This document shows, piece after piece, positions 6,472 through 12,061 of a stretch of DNA of 12,061 nt. The stretch is from Desulfobacteraceae bacterium (GTDB lineage: Bacteria > Desulfobacterota > Desulfobacteria > Desulfobacterales > Desulfosarcinaceae): NCBI GenBank assembly GCA_027025615.1, contig JALVQM010000342.1, positions 1 through 12,061 on the forward strand. Reading direction: 5' to 3'. Positions within the stretch are counted from its first letter, which is position 1. Every line of letters starts with the position of its first letter. The notes under the pieces are model-generated. The model was not told the DNA's origin, did not search any database, and saw only the letters and a program-made list of their open reading frames with translations. Both the position numbers and the translations under genes were made by a program.

Positions 6472-7437
6472 TCAACTGTACCGGATCTTTGGGTTCAACA
6501 CGGCGTAAAGGATGTCCACCACCATATTGATGGTTATGATGATGAAAGCCGCCAGCATTATGTAAGTAACTATTACCGGCTGGTCGGTTTCGTATATCGA
6601 TGTCAGCAAAAGGTTGCCCATTCCGGGCCACTGGAAAATTGTTTCGGTGACAATTGAAAATGCAATCAGTTCCCCAAATTGCAGGCCGGTCACGGTAACC
6701 ACGGGGATCAACACATTGCGCAAGGCGTGTTTGAAAATTACCTTGGAAGGCGTAAGGCCCTTTGCCCATGCGGTTTTGATATATTCCTCGGCAAGTACCT
6801 CCCTCATCCCTGCCCGGGTGAGGCGCAGCAAGACGGCCAACTGGTAACTGGCCAGGGTGGCTGCCGGCAGGACCAAATGTTTCAAACCATCAATAGTAAG
6901 AAACCCCGTGCGCCAAAAGCCGAGCTGGACGGTAGCGCCCCTGCCGAATGGCGGCAATATTCCCAGGTAAACGGCAAAAATCATGATCAGCAGGATACCG
7001 GTCAAAAAAGTGGGGACTGAAATACCTCCCAGGGAACCGGCCATGACAATACGGTTGTACCAGGTATAGGGTTTGAGTGATACCATTACTCCCAGGGTCA
7101 GGCCCACCAGAAAAGAGATGCAAATGGCAGTCGTAGCAAGTTCAAAGGTGGCCGGAAATCTTTCCATTATCAAACCCAGGGCCGGCAGTCGGCTGACATA
7201 GGACTTGCCAAAGTTGCCATGCAGGGCGTTCCATAAAAACCGTCCATACTGGATATGAATCGGCTGGTCCAGGCCGAGCATATGCCTGACTTCCTCGATT
7301 TCACTTTGGGTGGCATACTTGCCTGCCATTGCCAGAACCGGATCGCCCATGTAGCGGAAGATTATAAAGCAGATCATGGATACGGCCAGTAGAACAACAA
7401 TGCCCTGGAGCAGGCGGCGCGCGATATAGGTAGCCAT
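6472..7437 (-). CDS. dppB: Dipeptide/oligopeptide-type ABC transporter permease, DppB/OppB family
   Basis: A 321-residue inner-membrane permease, partner of the DppC-type subunit. It starts with the family's usual sequence (MATYIARRLLQGIVVLLAVS) and first helix, followed by the periplasmic region including LGLDQPIHIQYGRFL and GNFGKSY (74-80), then the remaining helices. The EAA loop lies at about 218-245 (EYIKTAWAKGLTPSKVIFKH, then ALRNVLIP). The ATG at 7437 matches the family start, yet the bases before it (TTAAAAATCAATAAACCAA) hold no Shine-Dalgarno sequence. A strong hairpin lies between this gene and the binding-protein gene upstream, so it is likely expressed well below the binding protein. 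Its stop is one base from the dppC start. Confidence 0.94.
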   Translation of the reverse strand: MATYIARRLLQGIVVLLAVSMICFIIFRYMGDPVLAMAGKYATQSEIEEVRHMLGLDQPIHIQYGRFLWNALHGNFGKSYVSRLPALGLIMERFPATFELATTAICISFLVGLTLGVMVSLKPYTWYNRIVMAGSLGGISVPTFLTGILLIMIFAVYLGILPPFGRGATVQLGFWRTGFLTIDGLKHLVLPAATLASYQLAVLLRLTRAGMREVLAEEYIKTAWAKGLTPSKVIFKHALRNVLIPVVTVTGLQFGELIAFSIVTETIFQWPGMGNLLLTSIYETDQPVIVTYIMLAAFIIITINMVVDILYAVLNPKIRYS

Positions 7438-7463
7438 TTGGTTTATTGATTTTTAAGGTTAAA

Positions 7464-7500
7464 CGTTCCTGTGCCGGGCTTAAATCCCGGCACAGGAACG
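7464..7500 (-). repeat. Perfect 15-bp intercistronic stem-loop between binding protein and dppB
   Basis: CGTTCCTGTGCCGGG (7464-7478) and its exact reverse complement (7486-7500) enclose a seven-base loop. On the minus strand the hairpin begins seven bases after the TAA of the binding-protein gene and ends 26 bases before the dppB ATG. It is followed by TTTAACCTTAAAAATC, not by a proper T-run, so it is not a textbook rho-independent terminator. Its position fits an mRNA-stabilising or partial-termination element that raises binding-protein output relative to the permeases, as known for other ABC importer operons. The structure is seen directly; its function is inferred. Confidence 0.85.
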
Positions 7501-7507
7501 GGAGAAA

Positions 7508-9040
7508 TTACTTTGCTATTTCTTTGTAAACCATCCAGCGGTCCGGCCTGGGCTGAAACTTTATCCCCTTGCCTTTTTGAACAGCGTAAAGGTCTTCCTG
7601 GTAATGCAGGGGAATCCAGGTGATCTTGTCCACCATGGCCATCTTGTTAAGATCCTGAAGCACCTTTGCGCGCTTGGCAGGATCGACGATTTGGGCGGTG
7701 GATTCCAGCAGGCGGTCGATATCAGGATCACTGTAGCGCGTGCCGTTGAATCCTCCATAACCCATTTCCTTGTCCCGGGTGTGGGCAAGCTTGAAGTATG
7801 TGCGACCCATGTCGAAAGTTCCGTCGAACCATCCGATCAGGTAAAAATCAAGCTTTCCTTCTACAACTTCCGGGAAAAATATAGCTTTGGGTTTGACGTC
7901 AAGTTTGACTTTGATACCTATTTTGGCCAGGTACTTGGCCACAGCTTCGGCTATCTGTTCGTCCTGTACGTAACGATCGTTTGGACCGGTAAGGGTTATG
8001 GAAAAACCATCAGCGTAACCGGCTTCGGCCAGCAGCTTGCGGGCAGTCTTGGGATCATAAGACAGGCGTTTGATCTGTTCGTTGTAACCAATGGTTGGCG
8101 GGTCCGGTATCTGGGCTGCCGGTGTCGCATGACCTCGCATTATTTTGGCGATAATTTCGTTTTCGTTGATGGCCATGTACATGGCCTTGCGGACCCTGAT
8201 ATCGGCCCAGGGTTTGTCTTTCTCATTTCCCAGGGCCAGAAAAATCGATCGGCGTGCAGGTCGGCTGATGACATGCAGGCGGGGGTTGGTTTTGATGCGG
8301 GCAAAAAGTTCCACCGGCACACCGGTCATTAATTCCGTCTGCCCAGAAACCAGGGCCGCAAAACGGGTTGAAGCTTCGGTTATGGGCCGCACCTCGATAT
8401 CTTTAATCACCGGTGCACCTTCCCAGTAATCTTCATTGGCCGTAAGGCGCAGGTAGGAGCCCTTGACCCATTCGACAAGCTTGTAGGCCCCTGTTCCTAT
8501 GGGATTGACCATAACATCACCCTGATTCCGGCTTTCGGTGGACTCCTTGTCCATGATGAAAACCTGGTGCATGTTGTTGGCAAACCAGGGAATGGGTTTT
8601 TTGGTGCGTATGACTACCGTATAATCATCGATGATTTCAACCTTGTCGATCATTTTGCCGGTATTGATGAATTCGGAGACTTCAGGATTGCTGAGTCTTT
8701 CAAAAGAAAATTTTACGTCAGCAGCGTTGAATGGATTGCCGTTATGAAACTTGACGCCTTTGCGCAGGTAAAATTTCCAGGAAAGCTCGTCCGGATGTTC
8801 CCAGCGGACGGCCAGGGCAGGTACAAGTTTGCCATTGGGTCCTTTTCTTTGCAACAATCCGTCAAAAAAATTGGCCATGTACGAAAGGTTGGCATCCGAG
8901 TCATCTCCATGGGGGTTCATCATCCTGGGAGGTGTATCCACAGCCACCACCAGGGATGTTCCCGCTGCAGCCGTTCCGGCCATGGTGACCAGAAGTGCCG
9001 TGACCAGCACCATGTAGCACAGGGTTGTGATTTTTTTCAT
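7508..9040 (-). CDS. Periplasmic substrate-binding protein, SBP_bac_5 (DppA/OppA) family
   Basis: A 510-residue solute-binding protein that would deliver its ligand to the DppBC-type permeases. It has a Sec signal peptide (MKK, a hydrophobic core, then GTAAA with likely cleavage after Ala26) and no lipobox, so it is probably soluble in the periplasm. The family signature lies about 75-120: LVPALAVRWEHPDELSWKFY, then LRKGVKFHNGNPFNAADVKF. Further typical segments include NPIGTGAYKLVEW and, late in the protein, WIPLHYQEDLYAVQKG. Start: AGAGGAGGAAG (9054-9044) three bases before the ATG, the strongest ribosome binding site in the operon, as expected for the most abundant subunit. The gene sits third, after both ATPase genes and 67 bases downstream of dppF. 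The ligand is unknown; peptides are the default guess. Confidence 0.95.
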   Translation of the reverse strand: MKKITTLCYMVLVTALLVTMAGTAAAGTSLVVAVDTPPRMMNPHGDDSDANLSYMANFFDGLLQRKGPNGKLVPALAVRWEHPDELSWKFYLRKGVKFHNGNPFNAADVKFSFERLSNPEVSEFINTGKMIDKVEIIDDYTVVIRTKKPIPWFANNMHQVFIMDKESTESRNQGDVMVNPIGTGAYKLVEWVKGSYLRLTANEDYWEGAPVIKDIEVRPITEASTRFAALVSGQTELMTGVPVELFARIKTNPRLHVISRPARRSIFLALGNEKDKPWADIRVRKAMYMAINENEIIAKIMRGHATPAAQIPDPPTIGYNEQIKRLSYDPKTARKLLAEAGYADGFSITLTGPNDRYVQDEQIAEAVAKYLAKIGIKVKLDVKPKAIFFPEVVEGKLDFYLIGWFDGTFDMGRTYFKLAHTRDKEMGYGGFNGTRYSDPDIDRLLESTAQIVDPAKRAKVLQDLNKMAMVDKITWIPLHYQEDLYAVQKGKGIKFQPRPDRWMVYKEIAK

Positions 9041-9107
9041 GATCTTCCTCCTCTATGTTTGTTACACGTTAAGCCGTAAAAAATCGGCCGTTGTAAAACC
9101 AGGCTTA

Positions 9108-10070
9108 TCAGTAAAGCCAGCACCGTACCCAGTGATCGGGTTTATGTTCTATTAACCCGGGCATTTGGCGATCACAACCATCTTTGGCCTGTGAGCACCT
9201 GGGATGAAAGTGACATCCATGGGGAGGTTCTATCGGACTGGGTACATCACCCTGGAGAATTGTACGATAGCGTTTTTTGTTTGGGTCAGGGATCGGGATC
9301 GCTGACAGCAAGGCTTGGGTGTAAGGATGCAGGGGATTGTTGTAAACTTGGTGATAAAGACCGGATTCGACGATTTTTCCCAGATACATTACCGCAACCC
9401 GGTCACACATGTATTCAATAACAGCCAAGTCATGAGCAATGATAATATAAGAAAGGTCGAATTCAGTCTGCAGGTCTATCAGCAGGTTTATGATCTGGGC
9501 CTGAATCGAAACATCCAGAGCTGAAACAGGCTCATCGCCCACAATGATTTTTGGATTAAGGGCCAGAGCCCGGGCAATACCCACCCTTTGACGTTGGCCT
9601 CCCGAAAATTCATGGGGGTAGCGTCGTCCATGTTCCGGTGAAAGTCCGACCTTTTCAAGAATGAAAGCTATCCATTCCCGGCGTTGGGAGCCATTGTAAA
9701 GACCATGAACCCGCAGGGGGTCGGCAAGGATGTCATTTACCGTCATCCGAGGATTAAGGGATGAATAAGGGTCCTGGAAAATAATTTGCAGTTCCTTGCG
9801 CAAAGGCCGCATCTGGCTGCGGGTCATCCGGGTTATGTTCTTGCCGTTATAAACGATTTGGCCGCCGGTGGGATCGATCAACCGCAGGATACCCAGACCG
9901 GTAGTGGTTTTTCCGCAACCGGACTCTCCAACTATACCCAGGGTTTCTCCCTTTGCCAGGCTGAATGATACACCATCGACAGCGTACACCCATCCCACGG
10001 TGCGGGAAAACAAGCCTTTCGTAATTGGAAAATGGATTTTAAGGTCATCCACTGTTAACAGGGGTTGCAC
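9108..10070 (-). CDS. dppF: Peptide-type ABC transporter ATPase, DppF/OppF family (GTG start)
   Basis: One of two ATPases powering the importer, 320 residues when started at the GTG 10070-10068. I chose this start because AAGGAG (10082-10077) lies six bases before it and the product begins MQPLLTVDDLKIHFP, as in the family; an ATG at 10133 would add 21 unlikely residues inside dppD. Motifs: Walker A GESGCGKTT (48-56), Q-loop Gln99, signature FSGGQ (155-159), Walker B IIVGDE (175-180), D-loop SALD (183-186), H-loop His213. The C-terminal oligopeptide-transporter region has four cysteines (286, 292, 299, 317) in the pattern reported to bind a [4Fe-4S] cluster in DppD/DppF proteins. The gene overlaps the end of dppD by 26 bases, suggesting coupled translation. 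Confidence 0.94.
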   Translation of the reverse strand: MQPLLTVDDLKIHFPITKGLFSRTVGWVYAVDGVSFSLAKGETLGIVGESGCGKTTTGLGILRLIDPTGGQIVYNGKNITRMTRSQMRPLRKELQIIFQDPYSSLNPRMTVNDILADPLRVHGLYNGSQRREWIAFILEKVGLSPEHGRRYPHEFSGGQRQRVGIARALALNPKIIVGDEPVSALDVSIQAQIINLLIDLQTEFDLSYIIIAHDLAVIEYMCDRVAVMYLGKIVESGLYHQVYNNPLHPYTQALLSAIPIPDPNKKRYRTILQGDVPSPIEPPHGCHFHPRCSQAKDGCDRQMPGLIEHKPDHWVRCWLY

Positions 10071-11115
10071 TTGCTTCTCCTTGACCTGGGTACAACCAGC
10101 AGCGCACCAACCGCTGCCTGCCGACAGGGACAAGTTGGGGAACCTGTTTGCGACAGATATCCATGGCCTGCGGGCACCGGGGGGCGAAACTGCAGCCGGG
10201 CGGCAGGTCCAGCAATCCAGGTACCATTCCTTTGATTTCCCTCAGCTTCCGGTTTTGACCGGGCTCCCGGGAGCCCAATCGAGGTATAGATTCCAGCAGC
10301 CCGATGGTATAGGGATGCTTTGGAACGTCGAACAAGTCGCCGGTAAAAGCCTCTTCTACCACTTTACCAGCGTACATGACAACAACCCTTTGGGCGATTT
10401 CAGCAATTACACCCAAATCGTGGGTAATCATCATAATGGCAGTCTGGTATTCCTGTTTGAGCTGAAGCATCAGGTCCAGGATCTGGGCCTGGACAGTTAC
10501 ATCCAGGGCCGTTGTAGGTTCATCGGCGATCAGGATTTCCGGATTACAGGCCAGGGCCATGGCAATCATGGCCCTCTGACGCATTCCGCCGGATAGTTGA
10601 TGAGGATATGCCTGGGCTCGCTTGGCTGGTTCAGGGATCTGGACCCGTGACAGCATTTCGATGGCTCTTTCCAGGCTTTCCTTTTTCCCAAGGCCCATGT
10701 GCTGGCGAAACATTTCAGAAATTTGATCACCAATGGTAAAAACCGGATTAAGAGAAGTCATGGGTTCCTGGAATATCATTGCTATCCGGTTGCCCCTGAC
10801 GGACCTGATTTTATCTGCCGGCATGCTGGTTAGGTCGGTGTCATCGAAGATAATGCTGCCCTCGACAATTTTACCCGGCGGTTCGGGTATCAGGCGCATC
10901 ACCGACTGGGCCGTTACACTTTTGCCGCAGCCGGACTCTCCAACCACGCCCACCACTTCTGCCTGGTCCAGATGCAGGGAGACATCGTCAACGGCTTTGG
11001 CAACACCTTCAAAAAGGTAGAAATATGTTTTCAGCCTTTTGATTTGCAGCAGAGGTTTAACCGGTTGCGTTTCGGCCGGAGTAGAGTCCATGTTGAAAGA
11101 TTTGTCAGATATCAT
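10045..11115 (-). CDS. dppD: Peptide-type ABC transporter ATPase, DppD/OppD family
   Basis: The other ATPase of the importer, 356 residues, and the first gene of the operon. Motifs: Walker A GESGCGKS (59-66), Q-loop Gln116, signature LSGGM (174-178), which is the usual form in DppD/OppD, Walker B ILIADE (194-199), D-loop TALD (202-205), H-loop His232. The C-terminal region carries Cys308, Cys314, Cys321 and Cys339 in the same arrangement as in the DppF partner. The N-terminus is about 20 residues longer than needed; Met9 (ATG 11091) is an alternative start, and neither site has a good SD. No convincing minus-strand promoter is visible in the 218-base divergent spacer upstream, only TTGACC with a poor -10. 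Confidence 0.94.
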   Translation of the reverse strand: MISDKSFNMDSTPAETQPVKPLLQIKRLKTYFYLFEGVAKAVDDVSLHLDQAEVVGVVGESGCGKSVTAQSVMRLIPEPPGKIVEGSIIFDDTDLTSMPADKIRSVRGNRIAMIFQEPMTSLNPVFTIGDQISEMFRQHMGLGKKESLERAIEMLSRVQIPEPAKRAQAYPHQLSGGMRQRAMIAMALACNPEILIADEPTTALDVTVQAQILDLMLQLKQEYQTAIMMITHDLGVIAEIAQRVVVMYAGKVVEEAFTGDLFDVPKHPYTIGLLESIPRLGSREPGQNRKLREIKGMVPGLLDLPPGCSFAPRCPQAMDICRKQVPQLVPVGRQRLVRCWLYPGQGEASATPVNSG

Positions 11116-11190
11116 TTGCCAGTGTTAAGCCAAGTTGTTGAAACAGGTCAATCATTTTTTTGCACAATATGTTAGAAACCACCAAACAGC

Positions 11191-11219
11191 TTGACATGTT
11201 GCAGGATATTAATTATCGT
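11191..11219 (+). promoter_or_regulatory. Candidate promoter for the PaaK-type ligase gene
   Basis: A perfect TTGACA (11191-11196) is followed after 17 bases by TATCGT (11214-11219), a moderate -10. Transcription would start near 11226, giving a leader of about 108 bases before the ATG at 11334. The -10 is imperfect, and another AT-rich candidate, TATAGA (11234-11239), lacks a -35. Confidence 0.45.
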
Positions 11220-11241
11220 GCGATGTTACTATTTATAGAAA

Positions 11242-11267
11242 CGCTGTCATGAAATCTTTTTACAGCG
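11242..11267. repeat. Inverted repeat CGCTGT-N14-ACAGCG in the ligase leader
   Basis: Two exact six-base arms, CGCTGT (11242-11247) and ACAGCG (11262-11267), lie just downstream of the predicted start of transcription and about 70 bases before the ligase ATG. It could be a repressor operator or a leader hairpin. Six-base arms do arise by chance, so support is modest. Confidence 0.3.
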
Positions 11268-11333
11268 CACAAGCTTTGACTATTTTGTTGCTTATATCAA
11301 AAATATCTCAGAATCAGGTTCGGAGGCATATAG

Positions 11334-12061
11334 ATGAATTTTATACCAAGTGGTGATAGTATTGACGAGCTGGCCGCAGTCCAGCAAGCAGGATTACGCT
11401 GGACCGTACGTCATGCCTATGAAAATTCGACTTTTTACCGCCGGCTTTTTGATGATAACAGGATTGTTCCTGGAGATATTCGCGGCCTTGAAGATCTCCA
11501 GCACCTGCCTCTGACCGACAAGCAGGATTTACAGTCTGGTTACCCTTTTCCCCTGCGCAGTGCCGAGTACAAGGACCTTGTTCGCATTCACGCCTCTTCC
11601 GGGACCACCGGAAAACGCAAGGTGCTGTGCTATACTGCAAAAGATGTCAACGACTGGGCTGATCTGTTTGCCCGCTGTTATGAATTAGCCGGTTTGACCC
11701 CCCTTGACCGGGTTCAGATTGCAGTTGGTTATGGCCTGTGGACGGCCGGTGCAGGATTTCAAGCCGGTTGCGAGCGTTTTGGGGCACTAGCTGTGCCGGT
11801 TGGCCCGGCCAATGCCGACATGCATTGTGAACTGATGGTCGATATGGGAACCACGGTATTTTGCTCAACCGCTTCCATGGCCTTACTGATGGCCGAGGAA
11901 ATCGATCGCCGTGGTTTGCGGTCGAAGATAAAGATTCAAAAAATCATAATGGGCGCTGAGCGTTGCTCAGATGCCATGCGCCGGCGTATTGGTGAACTGA
12001 TGGGGGTCGAGCACATCCATGATATTTACGGTATGACTGAACTTTACGGTCCTGGTACAGG
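11334..12061 (+). CDS. paaK: Phenylacetate-CoA ligase family (PaaK-like) AMP-forming ligase, N-terminal part
   Basis: The first 242 codons of an adenylate-forming acyl/aryl-CoA ligase; the rest, including the C-terminal lid domain, lies beyond the right edge. It would activate a carboxylic acid with ATP to an acyl-AMP and then the CoA thioester, in the cytosol. Seen: LPLTDKQDLQSGYPF (58-72), the phosphate-binding loop VRIHASSGTTGKRKV (83-97), VGYGLWTAGAGFQAGCERFG (131-150), which is characteristic of PaaK, and YGMTELYGPG (232-241), the conserved A5-like motif. Start: GGAGG (11322-11326) seven bases before the ATG. It diverges from the peptide transporter operon. PaaK relatives also activate other aryl acids, and several copies per genome are common in aromatic-degrading anaerobes, so phenylacetate is likely but unproven as substrate. 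Confidence 0.92.
   Translation, partial: MNFIPSGDSIDELAAVQQAGLRWTVRHAYENSTFYRRLFDDNRIVPGDIRGLEDLQHLPLTDKQDLQSGYPFPLRSAEYKDLVRIHASSGTTGKRKVLCYTAKDVNDWADLFARCYELAGLTPLDRVQIAVGYGLWTAGAGFQAGCERFGALAVPVGPANADMHCELMVDMGTTVFCSTASMALLMAEEIDRRGLRSKIKIQKIIMGAERCSDAMRRRIGELMGVEHIHDIYGMTELYGPGT

Noticed and set aside
7464..7500. Calling the strong hairpin a rho-independent terminator
   Set aside because: No T-run follows on either strand, and it lies inside an operon whose downstream genes are needed with the upstream ones.
7577..8332. 251-codon plus-strand frame antisense to the binding-protein gene
   Set aside because: A mirror frame of a strongly supported SBP_bac_5 gene; no recognisable protein family.
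9041..9107. GCCG/CGGC mini-hairpin between dppF and the binding-protein gene as an attenuator
   Set aside because: Only a four-bp stem and no clear termination features.
10071..10133. ATG start for dppF at 10133
   Set aside because: It would lie 89 bases inside dppD and add 21 residues not expected in the family; the GTG at 10070 has a good SD.

Overview
The window reads like a piece of a Gram-negative anaerobe's chromosome, most likely a Desulfobacterota-type (deltaproteobacterial) genome of moderate G+C. This is inference from gene content: a periplasmic lytic transglycosylase with an N-terminal DUF4124 domain, a desulforedoxin-like CxxC...CC miniprotein, a YhfA-type OsmC protein, a phenylacetate-CoA ligase family enzyme and a large periplasmic-binding-protein ABC transporter. 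No RNA gene, insertion sequence, CRISPR array, phage gene or attachment site was seen. All of the genes belong to known families.

Layout. On the left, three minus-strand genes: a sensor protein with GAF and PAS domains, cut by the window edge (1-657); a secreted SLT-type lytic transglycosylase (899-1516); and an OsmC/YhfA-like protein (1642-2049). A 342-base divergent spacer with a good sigma-70 type promoter leads into a plus-strand NCS2 nucleobase permease of the UraA type (2392-3636). Facing it is a minus-strand pair: the desulforedoxin-like miniprotein (4406-4594) followed by a membrane-anchored SIMPL/DUF541 protein (3649-4368). A 515-base spacer then precedes a plus-strand hotdog thioesterase (5110-5598), whose stop codon interlocks with the stop of the convergent transporter operon.

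The main unit is a five-gene minus-strand dipeptide/oligopeptide-type ABC importer, transcribed right to left from about 11115 to 5595: ATPase DppD, ATPase DppF, periplasmic binding protein, permease DppB, permease DppC. DppD and DppF overlap by 26 bases, DppB and DppC are one base apart, and a perfect 15-bp hairpin lies between the binding-protein gene and dppB, where it could keep binding-protein mRNA more abundant than permease mRNA. Diverging from this operon is a plus-strand PaaK-type acyl/aryl-CoA ligase (11334 to the right edge, incomplete).

The genes look like ordinary chromosomal functions: nutrient import (nucleobases, peptides), acyl-CoA metabolism (ligase, thioesterase), cell-wall turnover, and probable redox or stress proteins (OsmC, SIMPL, desulforedoxin-like). 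I do not see a clearly new multi-gene system. The points most worth a second look are the intercistronic hairpin with the SD-poor dppB start, the miniprotein/SIMPL pair, and the altered substrate-site residue in the permease.
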